A DNA stretch of 64,000 nucleotides from Planctomycetia bacterium (GCA_026401035.1 JAPLNR010000072.1:1-64000); one strand, 5' to 3'. Positions 35,864 through 45,166 are shown, numbered from the stretch's first letter. Notes: a model not told the origin generated them from the sequence alone. Numbers and translations: made by a program.

Positions 35864-37906
35864 ATGATCATCTCCACGAACTGGCTGGCCGATTACGTGC
35901 AGGTGCAGACCACGACGGAGCAGCTCGTCGAACGGCTGCTCATGTCGGGGCTCAATCATGAGTCGACCGCGACGGTCGGTGCCGATACGGCCGTGGAGAT
36001 CGAGGTGACGAGCAACCGCTCCGATTGCCTCGGGCACATCGGCGTGGCCCGCGAGGCCGCGGTGCTCTTCGCGCGGCCGCTCCACGTGCCCGATCCGCGG
36101 CCGCTGGAAGGGGGCGGCCGGGTGGCCGAGAGCATCGCCGTCGAGATTCGCTCGGCCGATGTCTGTCCCTTTTATACCGCCCGCGTCATTCGCGGTGTGC
36201 GGGTGGGGCCGAGCCCCGCCTGGCTCGTCGAGCGGTTGGCGACGGTCGGCGTCGAGAGCGTCAACAACGTGGTCGACATCACCAATTACGTGATGCTCGA
36301 GTGCGGGCAGCCGCTGCATGCCTTCGATCTGGCCAAGATCCGCGGTGGCCGCATCGTCGTACGGCGGGCCGCGGAAGGGGAGCCGTTTACGGCGATCAAC
36401 CACAAGACCTACACGCTCACCGGACAGATGTGCGTGATCGCCGATGCCGCCGGCCCCGTGGCCCTCGCCGGGGTGATGGGGGGCGCGGAGAGCGAAATTT
36501 CAGCCGCCACCACCGACATCGTCATCGAATCGGCACAGTTTGCGCCCCTGGCGGTGCGGGCCGCCGCGCGGGGGCTCGTGCTGGCGAGCGGTTCGTCCTA
36601 CCGCTTCGAACGCACCCCCGATCCCGCGGCCGTCGACTGGGCCAGCCGCCGCGCCGCGGCGCTGATCCTCGACAGCGCCGGCGGCACGCTTGAACGCGGC
36701 GTCGCCGAGGCGGGCACGCTCGCCTGCGCACCGGCCACGATCGACCTGCGGGCAACGCGGGTTCAGGAAGTGCTCGGAATCGACATCCCCTCGGAACGGC
36801 AGCAGGCGATCCTCACCGGTCTCGGGTTCGTCGCCGTCAAGCCGCTGGCCGACGGCCCTTCGCGGTGGCAGGCCCCGACCTGGCGCCGCGATGTCTGGCG
36901 GGAGATCGATCTCGTCGAAGAGATCGCCCGCATCGAGGGCTACGACAAGGTGCCGGAGGATCGGCCGATCACCGCCCGGCCCGTCGAACTCTCGCCGCGC
37001 GAGCAGGCGATCCGCACGGCATCGGCCGTGCTCGTGGCCGCCGGGATGTGCGAGGCCCTGACACGCAGCGTCGTCAGCGTCGCCATGGAAGTGACGCAGA
37101 GCCCCTGGGGCGCGGCCCCGCCGCTCGTCGTGTCGCCAGCGCTCGTTCGTGGTGCCGACCGCCTGCGGCGCACGCTCCTGCCCAGCCTGCTCGAGGCCCG
37201 CGCGGGCAATGTCGCCGTCGGTGCCCCGCATGCCGAACTGTTCGAGGTGGCCCGCGGCTACATCGGCCGCGATTCAGACCACAGGCCCGACTCGCCGATT
37301 CAGGAGCCGCTGCTGGTGTCGTTGGTGACGGGCGGCGCATTCACGGCCGCCAAGGTCCGCGCCGAGGCGGTGCTTGCGCGACTCGGTGTCGCGGCCACGT
37401 ATCGGCCGATCGATCTCGACCTCTTTGCCCGCGGCCGCTCGGCGGAAATCCTCCTCGAGCGACCGGGCCAGCCGGCCGAACGGATCGGTGTGGTGGGAGA
37501 ATTTTCAGCGGCGGCGCTCAAGGCCGCGGGGCTCGACACGCCGGTCAGCGGTGCGGAACTGCGGCTGGACCGGCTCGAATTCGCGGTCGGCATCGAGAAG
37601 AAGCTCCGGCGGCCGAGCGACTTCCCGGCCGTGGAGCGGGACGTGAACCTCGTCGTCGACGACGCCGTGGCGTGGGGCCACGTCGCGGCCGCCGTCAGCG
37701 AGACAGCCGGCGATCTGCTGGAGCAGTGCCGGCTGGTGCAGGTGTGGAAGGATGCCGATCGTCTCGGAGTCGGCAAGAAAAGCCTGGTCATATCGCTCCG
37801 GTTGCGGAGCGCCACCGGAACGCTCTCCAGCGAAGACGCCAACCGTACGGTCGCGGCCGTCGTTGAAGCCTGCGGCCGACAGGTCGGCGCCGTGCTGCGG
37901 AAGTAG
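35864..37906 (+). CDS. pheT: Phenylalanine-tRNA ligase beta subunit, lacking the EMAP-II domain
   Basis: At 680 residues this PheT is about 110 shorter than the ~795-residue E. coli protein. The N-terminal B1 strand (MIISTNWLADYVQVQTTTEQLVERLLMSGLNHES) runs after only a few residues into the second half of B1 (AVEIEVTSNRSDCLGHIGVARE). The tRNA-binding EMAP-II-like B2 domain is therefore absent. B3/B4 editing, B5, the catalytic-like core and the C-terminal anticodon-binding domain (RRPSDFPAVERDVNLVVDDAVAWGHV) are intact. Loss of B2 is seen in some bacterial PheT proteins and should not abolish aminoacylation. The TAG stop begins a degenerate palindrome (TAGGGTGGCCTTCAGGCTGCC). Confidence 0.94.
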   Translation: MIISTNWLADYVQVQTTTEQLVERLLMSGLNHESTATVGADTAVEIEVTSNRSDCLGHIGVAREAAVLFARPLHVPDPRPLEGGGRVAESIAVEIRSADVCPFYTARVIRGVRVGPSPAWLVERLATVGVESVNNVVDITNYVMLECGQPLHAFDLAKIRGGRIVVRRAAEGEPFTAINHKTYTLTGQMCVIADAAGPVALAGVMGGAESEISAATTDIVIESAQFAPLAVRAAARGLVLASGSSYRFERTPDPAAVDWASRRAAALILDSAGGTLERGVAEAGTLACAPATIDLRATRVQEVLGIDIPSERQQAILTGLGFVAVKPLADGPSRWQAPTWRRDVWREIDLVEEIARIEGYDKVPEDRPITARPVELSPREQAIRTASAVLVAAGMCEALTRSVVSVAMEVTQSPWGAAPPLVVSPALVRGADRLRRTLLPSLLEARAGNVAVGAPHAELFEVARGYIGRDSDHRPDSPIQEPLLVSLVTGGAFTAAKVRAEAVLARLGVAATYRPIDLDLFARGRSAEILLERPGQPAERIGVVGEFSAAALKAAGLDTPVSGAELRLDRLEFAVGIEKKLRRPSDFPAVERDVNLVVDDAVAWGHVAAAVSETAGDLLEQCRLVQVWKDADRLGVGKKSLVISLRLRSATGTLSSEDANRTVAAVVEACGRQVGAVLRK

Positions 37907-38253
37907 GGTGGCCTTCAGGCTGCCGTGCCTCCGCTTTTAGCCCGCTTTTAGCCCGCTTGTAGGCAGCTTGTAGGCAGCTTTGTTTGTTGCCCAGTGGGGG
38001 CTACCCGCATTGGGAGCCGGAACGGCAGAAGTCGCCTCACACGGCATCTTCTCCTTTGACGACCTACGGCGATTCATGCCCCAGAAGGTCGAAGAAGCCT
38101 CATGTTCGTCGAGCTTCTGCCGATTCCGTCTCCTCAGCATCCGCAGCATTGGGGGCATCTGCAGCTTTGGGGGCATCCGCAGCATCGGGAGCTTTGCTGC
38201 GTTGGGAGCTTTGGGTTCGGAGAGACTGGGCTTTGGCCTGAGTCGGGCGGGGT
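37907..38253. other. 347-bp repeat-rich gap between convergent genes
   Basis: No gene is supported. It starts with a degenerate palindrome at the pheT stop, then tandem CGCTTTTAGCC and CTTGTAGGCAG units (about 37931-37980), then structured repeat copy C (38005-38139). It ends with imperfect ~20-bp tandem units rich in GGGGGCATCYGCAGC (about 38138-38215) directly before the end of the DUF11 gene. Confidence 0.65.
38005..38139. repeat. Structured dispersed repeat, copy C
   Basis: This is the most divergent copy, 135 nt. Inner CGACCT (38062-38067) and AGGTCG (38088-38093) and the outer CGGCAGAAG/CTTCTGCCG helix are kept; here the position mismatched in A and B is an A-T pair. The middle helix is GGC-a-TCTT (38045-38052) with AAGA-a-GCC (38094-38101), so the sequence is new but the pairing position is the same. 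It lies about 115 nt downstream of the DUF11 gene stop. Confidence 0.7.
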
Positions 38254-40728
38254 TCACCGGTCCGAATAGACCCGCGTGATCTCTTCCTTCGTGATCGGTG
38301 CCGCGTGGTCGTCGCTCGTCAGCTGGACCTGCACCCGCTGGTCGCCTTCGCGGTGACCGCGGACGCGGACGCGGAAGATGGCTTCCTCGGCGGGGGCGAG
38401 TTTGGCCAGCGGCTCGAAGCCGACGCTGAGATTCTCGATGCGATGGGCGGCGGGCCCCTTCGCTTCGATCGGCTCCAGTTCGCCAAGCATGGTGGCCGTG
38501 AGCCGCACGCCGCTGGCCGACTTCGTGCCCTGGTTTCGCACCCGCACGATGTATTCGGTGAGGCCGCCAACCTCGATCGGATCTTCGCTGTCGGTGACCT
38601 CGAAGGAGATGGCGGCGAGGCCCTCGACTTCGAGCGTGTGCGCGACCTGATCGGAGAGGCCATCGGCGGAACGGGCCGCGGCCACGATCTTCTGCGGTCC
38701 GAGGTCGATCGGCATCACGACCACTTCGCAACTGCCGGTTTCGGCGGCGGGCAGTTCCTCGAGGTTCCAGAGCACGCGGTGACCGCGCTCGTCGTAATAA
38801 CCGGCGTTGTTGGCCCGCACGAATTTCACGCCCGGCGGAAGCTGGGCGGCGAGTTCCACCGCCTTGGCCGGCGCCGTGCCGGTGTTGGCCATCGAGATCA
38901 CGCAGGTGGCGGGCCGCTGCAGGTAGCGGCGGGTGGGCATCACCACGGCGATTTCGAGCGTCGGGGCCGTCACCTCGATCCGCAACTGGTGCTCCACCTC
39001 GATCTGGCCGTCGGCGCGGGCCACCAGGCGCACAGTATGGACACCGGGGCCGGTCGAGCCGAGCGCGAGATCGATCGTGCGCGAGCCGCCGGGCTGCAGC
39101 TGGCCGACGTCGAATTCCAATTCGCGGCCCGACTTGTGAATGAGCTGTTCCGGGAGGGCCCCCTCGAGCACCACGCCGGTGGCCACGCCCGTGCCGGGGT
39201 TGGTGATCTTGATCGACACGTTCACATCCTTGCCGATCAGGATCGGCTTGGGGTCTGACATCTCGAGCCGCAGGGCGGGCTTCGTCGCGCGGGATCGCAC
39301 CGAGGCGTCGGCGCGGAACGTCACGCTGGCGACGCTGCCCACGTCGCCCTCCGTCGTCGGCATCAACTCCATCGCCACGCGGGCCTGTCCGCCGGGGGGC
39401 AGGGTGCCGAGCATCCAGACGAGGTCGCCGTTGCCACCCGATCCCGTCGCGGGATTTGTCGGGCTGGCCGGGGGCGTCGTGGCGACGAGCGTGGTGCCGT
39501 AGGGTACGGAGTCGCGGAGGAGGCATTCGTGTGCCGTGGCGCTGCCGACATTCCGCACGAGAATTTCATAGCGTGCCGCCTTGCCCACCTGCACCTCCCG
39601 CGGCCCGCGTTTTTCCACGGAGAGCTGCGGCGTCTGCACGCCCTCGAGTTGCATCGGGCCGGGACGGCCCTGGCCCGTGGAACCACCACCGGCTGGCGCA
39701 GTGTCCGCACCAGACCCTGGGAGTGGCGGATTGCCGCCGGCACCCGGCAGCGACGCCGCGCCGAGTCCGGGAACGAGCGGGGGCGCTGCGGCAAATGGAA
39801 CTGCTGCCGCCAGTTGCGGACGGGCCGGGGCGGCAGGCCCGTTGCCCCGCAGCGGATTGCCGGTCACTGCAGCCGCAGGCACGGTCGTCGCGAGCAGGTC
39901 TGTGGAAGCATGTGGCATCGGCGCCTCGGGATCGGCGGCGGAGTTTGGCCGCGGGAACGATGCGGGCGGGTCGATGTCGCGGGAGAATGCCGTTGCGGGT
40001 GCTGCGGCGGCGGGAACTGAAGCAGCGTTTGCGGCTGCGGTCTCTGGCTGGGCGACGAGATCACCCACATCTTCGGGGAGCGGTCGCGAATCGGCAGCCG
40101 CTTCTGTCTCCGCAGCGGCCACGGCTGCCGGCGAAATCGGCTGTGTCAGGAACGGATTGGTGGGGGCCGCAGCCGGCTCCTCGGCGAGGTCGTTCGCCGG
40201 CTCGGATTCAGTCGAGGCCGCCGGCTCCCCGATGGTCTGGATGTCCGACTCCGGGGCAATCGTCTCGGCTGACCGGCCCGGTTCCGCCGACGGATTTTCA
40301 TCTGCGGGGGGGGCCGACTCCAACGCCGGCTCTTCACCGTTTGCAAACCGTGAGAATCGGGACGAACTGGCCGCGGTCGGCACGACGTCGCCCGGCGTAT
40401 CGAGCGACGTCGTCTGGATCGGATAGCGGTCGCCGTAACGGTCTGTGGCACCGGGGCCGTCCGCTGTCGGCCGGGGTGCACTGCCCGCGGAGGGCGCGAA
40501 GCGGCCAGGCTCCGCCTCCTGCTCCGCTGAATTTTCCGGGGCAAACGCGGCTGCGATCGGCGGTTCGAGCGACGGATCATCGGCCTGCCGAGCCCCGGAG
40601 CGACCAAGCCCAAGAGCCAAGACAGCGACGAAACCGGCGCATCCGCTGGCGGCGGCGCCCAGGACGAAGGGCAGATTGGATCGCTTTCGGGGAACGACGA
40701 GATCCTGGCGGGTAGGTCGGTCAGACAT
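38254..40728 (-). CDS. DUF11-repeat surface protein with Pro/Ala-rich stalk
   Basis: This 824-residue protein has a short cytoplasmic N-terminus (MSDRPTRQDLVVPRKR), one membrane segment (NLPFVLGAAASGCAGFVAVLALGLG) and about 330 residues of low-complexity Ala/Pro/Glu sequence. Several DUF11/COG1361-like beta-sandwich repeats run from ~370 to the end (PQLSVEKRGPREVQVGKAARYEILVRNVGSATAHECLLRDSVPYGT; KPILIGKDVNVSIKITNPGTGVATGV; PIEVGGLTEYIVRVRNQGTKSASGV). Related repeats occur in planctomycete and chlamydial envelope proteins. It is probably anchored and extends across the periplasm. The gene converges with pheT, and its stop lies inside a tandem-repeat tract edge. Confidence 0.82.
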   Translation of the reverse strand: MSDRPTRQDLVVPRKRSNLPFVLGAAASGCAGFVAVLALGLGRSGARQADDPSLEPPIAAAFAPENSAEQEAEPGRFAPSAGSAPRPTADGPGATDRYGDRYPIQTTSLDTPGDVVPTAASSSRFSRFANGEEPALESAPPADENPSAEPGRSAETIAPESDIQTIGEPAASTESEPANDLAEEPAAAPTNPFLTQPISPAAVAAAETEAAADSRPLPEDVGDLVAQPETAAANAASVPAAAAPATAFSRDIDPPASFPRPNSAADPEAPMPHASTDLLATTVPAAAVTGNPLRGNGPAAPARPQLAAAVPFAAAPPLVPGLGAASLPGAGGNPPLPGSGADTAPAGGGSTGQGRPGPMQLEGVQTPQLSVEKRGPREVQVGKAARYEILVRNVGSATAHECLLRDSVPYGTTLVATTPPASPTNPATGSGGNGDLVWMLGTLPPGGQARVAMELMPTTEGDVGSVASVTFRADASVRSRATKPALRLEMSDPKPILIGKDVNVSIKITNPGTGVATGVVLEGALPEQLIHKSGRELEFDVGQLQPGGSRTIDLALGSTGPGVHTVRLVARADGQIEVEHQLRIEVTAPTLEIAVVMPTRRYLQRPATCVISMANTGTAPAKAVELAAQLPPGVKFVRANNAGYYDERGHRVLWNLEELPAAETGSCEVVVMPIDLGPQKIVAAARSADGLSDQVAHTLEVEGLAAISFEVTDSEDPIEVGGLTEYIVRVRNQGTKSASGVRLTATMLGELEPIEAKGPAAHRIENLSVGFEPLAKLAPAEEAIFRVRVRGHREGDQRVQVQLTSDDHAAPITKEEITRVYSDR

Positions 40729-40892
40729 CGCTCGAGGCCCCTGAAGAAGTGAATGCAGCGGTGCAATCTCGTGGAATCACGGCGTGGCGCGCGGGTCGCG
40801 CGGATCACCACGAAGGGAAGTAGCAGACGCAAACCCCCACGAGAAGGTCACCCTGCGGGAGATCCGGGTGCGGGGGCGGCAGCCGCAGCAGT

Positions 40893-41786
40893 TCAGGCCG
40901 GGCTGAGAATCTGGCGAAGATGGAAATGAAACTTGCCCAGTTTGCCGCCGTAGTTTCCGGCTGAAATGGCGATCGTATCGGGGCCGCTGGCCGCGCGGAT
41001 GCCCGCGATCATGCTCGCGGCCACGACGGCCTCGTCAATGCCGTCGATCACGATCTCGAGGCCACAGACGGCCCCCGCGACCAGTTCCGAATCCACCCGT
41101 CCGGCCAGCGACGGACAGAAGGCATCGTTCGTCGAAGCCTTGAGTCCCTCGTATCGCGAACCCACCTTGCTGCCGGAGCGAACCACGCCCCCCGGGAATG
41201 GCGTGATCGTACCACTCACCGCCGCGATGGCATCGACTCCCCTCCGGGCCGCCGCCAGCGCGGACTCGAGCGACCGTGCCTGGAGGATGAAATTTCCACC
41301 GCCGACACCCTTCTCGATGCCGACCGCATCCTCGACGAGAAACTCTCCGTCCATCACCGGCACCCGCCAGAAGCGGCGACCGTCGACGACCTTCGTCTTT
41401 TCGAAGCCATCGCCGAAATAGCGGATATGAGACCCGAGCGGCGCCCGGTCCTCGGCCTCCGGCAGGCCGTCGAAGACGCTGGCAGTCGGGCAGGTGAGCA
41501 GGCTCTGGGCGGTGCGATTCGCGATCGCCTTCGCCAGTCCATCGGCCGAAAATCCGAACGCGAGGACCGCGGCTCCGGGGCGGCCGTCCGGAGTTTCCTG
41601 CGGGGACAGGCGGCGTTCGACACCGATTTCCGCATCGCAGCCGATCACGCTCGTGCCGTAGCCGCAGGCGGCCCGCAGCCCCGCGTCGAGCCAATGATCG
41701 TCATGCGCCGTGACGATCAGCCGCGCAAATCGCAGTCGGAAGGCCTCGGCAAAGGTGTCGACGATATATGTGGAGTCGATGAGCAC
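40893..41786 (-). CDS. ftr: Formylmethanofuran-tetrahydromethanopterin N-formyltransferase
   Basis: Ftr (FhcD in methylotrophs) moves a formyl group between formylmethanofuran and tetrahydromethanopterin in the C1 pathway. The 297 residues match the length of archaeal Ftr and carry its hallmarks: VDTFAEAF, GYGTSVIGCDAEIGVE, ETPDGRPGA, SHIRYFGDGFE, GEFLVEDAVGIEKGVGGGNF, TPFPGGVVRSGSKVGS, ASTNDAFCPSLAG and the end ISAGNYGGKLGKFHFHL. H4MPT-linked C1 genes are known in planctomycetes. No fhcA, fhcB, fhcC or mch gene is nearby, so the pathway must be scattered. It acts in the cytoplasm. Confidence 0.93.
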   Translation of the reverse strand: MLIDSTYIVDTFAEAFRLRFARLIVTAHDDHWLDAGLRAACGYGTSVIGCDAEIGVERRLSPQETPDGRPGAAVLAFGFSADGLAKAIANRTAQSLLTCPTASVFDGLPEAEDRAPLGSHIRYFGDGFEKTKVVDGRRFWRVPVMDGEFLVEDAVGIEKGVGGGNFILQARSLESALAAARRGVDAIAAVSGTITPFPGGVVRSGSKVGSRYEGLKASTNDAFCPSLAGRVDSELVAGAVCGLEIVIDGIDEAVVAASMIAGIRAASGPDTIAISAGNYGGKLGKFHFHLRQILSPA

Positions 41787-41910
41787 GCTGGTTCTCGCCG
41801 GAGATTTTCTTTCGCCACCGAAAGGCTGGGGATTTCATGTTCTCCCGCCACGGTGATTTCGCATATGTTAGGGCATCCTGATTCCGATCACCAAGCAAAG
41901 GATCTCACCG

Positions 41911-44346
41911 ATGGTTGCCCCGATCCACGCCCTGGTCGCCACCTGCCGGCAGACCACCTCGACGACCGCCCTGACGACCGCCCTGCTCGTTTCCACGCTC
42001 TGGCTGACCGGTGTGCATGGGAATGCGGCCGCCCGCGGTGACGACTCAACCGTCGGCGGCGTGGCCGTGGTGCCCAAAGACGCCGCCTTCCTCTCCGCCT
42101 CGCTGCGGCTGCGTGAGCAGTACGACCTGTTCGTGAAGAGCAACGCCTTTGCCGCGGTGCGAAACCTGCCGGCAATGCAGCGGGCGATCGAGAGCTTCGA
42201 GGAGCAGGCGACGCAGCCCGGCAGCCCGCTCTCGACACTGGCCACGTTCATGGAGCTGCCCGAGAATCAGCAGGCGCTGGAGGTGCTCAAGGACATGATC
42301 GCCAGCGACACGTTCGTCTACGGCGAGCCGTCGTGCATCACCTTCATCGAACTCATGGTGAAGCTGCAGCAGGCGCAGCAGGCGGCCAACGTCCTGCAGA
42401 TGGCCCGCGGCGATTCCTCATTCGGTGGTATCGAAATCGATGCGTTCGAGGGCCTCGACGGCATCGAACTCGATGATCTTCAGGATACCGACGATGATGA
42501 AGAAGACGACGACGGTGCCGCGGCGCCGCGGCGGCTGCCCGTGCTGCCGGTCCGCTTTCAGGCCGTCGAAGAAGAGGAGATCTCGTCCGACGAACTCGCC
42601 GGCCGCCTGCTCCTGCAGACGCTCGCCGACAACACCGACCTGATCGTGGTGCCCGACCTGATCTGGGGCTTCAAGACCACGAAGCTGCCCGCCGCCGAGG
42701 GGCAGCTCAAGCGGATCGAAGTGCTCATCAAACTGGTGACACAGGCCAACCCGGATCTCGCCGAGTCGCTGGAGCGGCGGAAAATCGCCGGCGGCGAGGT
42801 GGTCACGTTCACGATCAAGGGCCAGTCGCTCCCCTGGGAGGAAATGACCCGCGAGGCGACCGACGGCATGGACGGCGAGGCGCTCGACAAGGTCCGCGAA
42901 CGGCTCCGCGAACTCGACATCGTCGTGGGGCTCGGGATCATCGGCGACCACGTGATCCTTTCGATCGGCGATTCGGCCGACCATCTCGAGAAGTTGGTGA
43001 AGCCGGGTGCTGGCGGCGGGCTGACGGCCACGAAGCCCTTCGCACCGCTGGTGGCCCATCTCGCCACCCATAAAGACAAGCGGATCACCGGCATCAATTA
43101 CATCAGCGAGCCGCTCGCCAAGGCGATCGCACCGTCGGCCGCCGACATCGAGCAACTCGCGGCCCTCAGCGACAAGATCGCCGCCGCCGCCGATCTGCCC
43201 GAGGGCGCCGCCGAAGAGGCGAAGAGTTTTCTCGCCAAGGCCGCGGCGGGCTACAAGCAGCGGCTGCCCGTGCCCGGCCCGTGGATGTCCTATTCCTTCC
43301 TGACCGAGCAGGGTTACGAGGGCTATGCGTGGAATTGGGCGAAGAATCTGCCCATCGATGGCTCGAAGCGGCTGGAACTCCTCGAGCACGCCGGTGGAGC
43401 GCCCCTCGGGGCCCTGGTGTTCCGCACGAAGAATGATCCCGCGCAGTTTGAGGACCTCGTGTTGTGGGGCGACATGGCCCGGAAGTTCTTCAAGAAATAC
43501 CTGCTTTCCAAGACGGGCGACGAGGCCCGCGAGAAGGTCGAGGAGGCCGACGAGCACCTCGTGCCGCTGGCCGAGAAATTGGTCGGTATCCTGCGGACGA
43601 AGATCCTGCCGGCGGTCGCAGATGGCCAGATCGGTCTCGTGCTCGATGCCAAGAGCAGAACGAAGCGGCCGCAGGCAGGCCTGCCGGAAGCGGTCGAGCC
43701 GCTGCCGCTCATCGAGCCGGCGATCGTGCTCGGCATCGATGATCCCAAACTCTTTCGCGAGGGCATGAGCGATATCTTCGCGCTCACCGACCAGCTGGTC
43801 GATGCGGTCCGGGAGATCAGCCCCGATGCGGTGCCGGCCGAGTATCGGATTCCGGATCCCGAAAAGACCAAGCTCGACAAGGGCTCCGTCTGGTCGTGGA
43901 AGCTGGATCGCAGCGGTGTCGACGAGCAGGTGCGGCCGGCGATCGGCGTCGGCGACGACGTGGCCGTGTTTTCGCTGCTGCCCAAGCAGGCCGGCCGACT
44001 GCTGGTGGAAAGCCGGCTCGAGACCGGCTCGCAGCTCTCGAAGTTTGACGAGCCCCTGGCCGCCGCCGCCGCGCTCGACTTCGCCGGCTTTGTCGATGTC
44101 ATTCAACCCTGGATCGTCTATCTCACCCGCTACGGCTGCGTGCAGCAGCGTGACGGGAGTGTCGACCGCGATGCCGAACTCACGGCCGACGTCGAAAATG
44201 AACAGGCCCGCGATGCGCTCAGGAACGTGGCGGTGGTATGCGAGGCGCTCAAGTCGCTGCGGGCGGCGGTCGCCGAGATGTCGACCACCCCCGATGCCAC
44301 CGTCACCCACTGGCGGAACGTCATCCGCGACATGCCCGCCAAGTAG
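41911..44346 (+). CDS. Large secreted protein of unknown function
   Basis: This 811-residue protein belongs to no named family that I recognise. A signal peptide is likely within residues 17-42 (TTALTTALLVSTLWLTGVHGNAAA). A very acidic stretch (DLQDTDDDEEDDDG) lies near 190-203. The body is mixed alpha/beta with repeated phrases such as VVPKDAAFLSASLRLREQYDLFVKS and WSYSFL-type segments. Its start at 41911 gives a clean signal peptide. The gene stands alone, 124 nt after the divergent ftr. The TAG stop begins a degenerate palindrome (TAGGGCGGGCTTCGCG). Confidence 0.65.
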   Translation: MVAPIHALVATCRQTTSTTALTTALLVSTLWLTGVHGNAAARGDDSTVGGVAVVPKDAAFLSASLRLREQYDLFVKSNAFAAVRNLPAMQRAIESFEEQATQPGSPLSTLATFMELPENQQALEVLKDMIASDTFVYGEPSCITFIELMVKLQQAQQAANVLQMARGDSSFGGIEIDAFEGLDGIELDDLQDTDDDEEDDDGAAAPRRLPVLPVRFQAVEEEEISSDELAGRLLLQTLADNTDLIVVPDLIWGFKTTKLPAAEGQLKRIEVLIKLVTQANPDLAESLERRKIAGGEVVTFTIKGQSLPWEEMTREATDGMDGEALDKVRERLRELDIVVGLGIIGDHVILSIGDSADHLEKLVKPGAGGGLTATKPFAPLVAHLATHKDKRITGINYISEPLAKAIAPSAADIEQLAALSDKIAAAADLPEGAAEEAKSFLAKAAAGYKQRLPVPGPWMSYSFLTEQGYEGYAWNWAKNLPIDGSKRLELLEHAGGAPLGALVFRTKNDPAQFEDLVLWGDMARKFFKKYLLSKTGDEAREKVEEADEHLVPLAEKLVGILRTKILPAVADGQIGLVLDAKSRTKRPQAGLPEAVEPLPLIEPAIVLGIDDPKLFREGMSDIFALTDQLVDAVREISPDAVPAEYRIPDPEKTKLDKGSVWSWKLDRSGVDEQVRPAIGVGDDVAVFSLLPKQAGRLLVESRLETGSQLSKFDEPLAAAAALDFAGFVDVIQPWIVYLTRYGCVQQRDGSVDRDAELTADVENEQARDALRNVAVVCEALKSLRAAVAEMSTTPDATVTHWRNVIRDMPAK

Positions 44347-44397
44347 GGCGGGCTTCGCGTGGCTGGAACGCCAATCGTGGGTTTGCCGGGAGTTCAA

Positions 44398-44517
44398 ATG
44401 AACGCAAGCGTGGTTGCCGTCGCCATCGCGGGGCTCGTCGGTTGGGGCACGGCGGCCGTCGCCGACCGGGCCAGTGTCGAGTTTCTCGACGCCCATCTGA
44501 AACCGTGGCGGATCTAG
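44398..44517 (+). CDS. Possible 39-residue exported peptide
   Basis: This is a short ORF below the ORF-track limit. MNASVVAVAIAGLVGWGTAAVADRASVEFLDAHLKPWRI looks like a signal peptide with an AVA-D cleavage site, followed by only 17 residues. The tail VEFLDAHLKPW is reminiscent of the start of planctomycete cytochrome-like domains. It may be a small secreted peptide or the stub of a decayed gene. It lies between the large secreted protein and an ECF sigma factor. Confidence 0.3.
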   Translation: MNASVVAVAIAGLVGWGTAAVADRASVEFLDAHLKPWRI

Positions 44518-44551
44518 CGGACCTTGGGAACGCGCTGTCTTGAATGGCGGA

Positions 44552-45166
44552 ATGCGGGTGAATCCAGAAACGTCCGACATCGCCGGGCTCGGCGGTCTCG
44601 CCGACGAGCAACTCGCCGCGCAGGCGGCGCGGGAAGGCTCCGACGGCGCGGCGTTTACGGCGCTCATGGACCGCTATCGCGAAAAGGTCTGGCGGGTCTG
44701 CTGGCGGCTGATGGGCGGCCAGCACGATGCAGAAGATGCTGCGCAGGAGGTGTTTGTCCGGCTGTTTTTCGAGCGCGGAAAGTTTGCCGGCCGCTCGACC
44801 TACTCGACCTGGCTGCACGGCGTGGCGATCCGCACCTGCCTGATGCTGCGGCGGTCGCGGTCGCGCCGGCAGCGGCGCGAGGGGCCCGGGGGCGACGAGC
44901 AGATCGCGACCCACGCCGACACCCAGGCATCGGGCAGCAATGCTGTCGACGCGAGCCATGACATCCACAAGCTGCTCGAGGGTCTCGACGAGGAGGACCG
45001 GGCGCTGGTGCTGATGCGGTTTGGCGAGAGCCACGACTACGAGCAGTTGGCTGAGATGTTTGGCACGACGGCCGGCGCGTGCCGGATGCGGATCAGCAGG
45101 ATCAGGGAAAAACTGTCGGCCAAGGCGGGCAGGCTGTTCGGTGAGCCGGTCGACAAGAAAGGGTGA
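44552..45166 (+). CDS. ECF-type RNA polymerase sigma factor
   Basis: This sigma-70 family protein has about 204 residues. Region 2 reads FTALMDRYREKVWRVCWRLMGGQHDAEDAAQEVFVRLFFERGKFAGRSTYSTWLHGVAIRTCL. Region 4 reads LLEGLDEEDRALVLMRFGESHDYEQLAEMFGTTAGACRMRISRIREKL. The linker is basic (RRSRSRRQRRE). I used the ATG at 44552; a TTG at 44540 is an alternative, and neither has a strong ribosome-binding site. The next small membrane-protein gene overlaps or abuts its stop, the usual arrangement for a regulator of the sigma factor. Confidence 0.85.
   Translation: MRVNPETSDIAGLGGLADEQLAAQAAREGSDGAAFTALMDRYREKVWRVCWRLMGGQHDAEDAAQEVFVRLFFERGKFAGRSTYSTWLHGVAIRTCLMLRRSRSRRQRREGPGGDEQIATHADTQASGSNAVDASHDIHKLLEGLDEEDRALVLMRFGESHDYEQLAEMFGTTAGACRMRISRIREKLSAKAGRLFGEPVDKKG

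Noticed and set aside
37937-39526. 529-codon ORF overlapping the DUF11 gene
   Set aside because: It is out of frame with a protein that has clear DUF11 repeats, and the product is Arg/His/Pro-rich.
40893-41786. Methenyl-H4MPT cyclohydrolase (Mch)
   Set aside because: First considered because of the C1 context, but motifs such as ETPDGRPG, TPFPGGVV and ISAGNYGGKLG are those of the formyltransferase Ftr.
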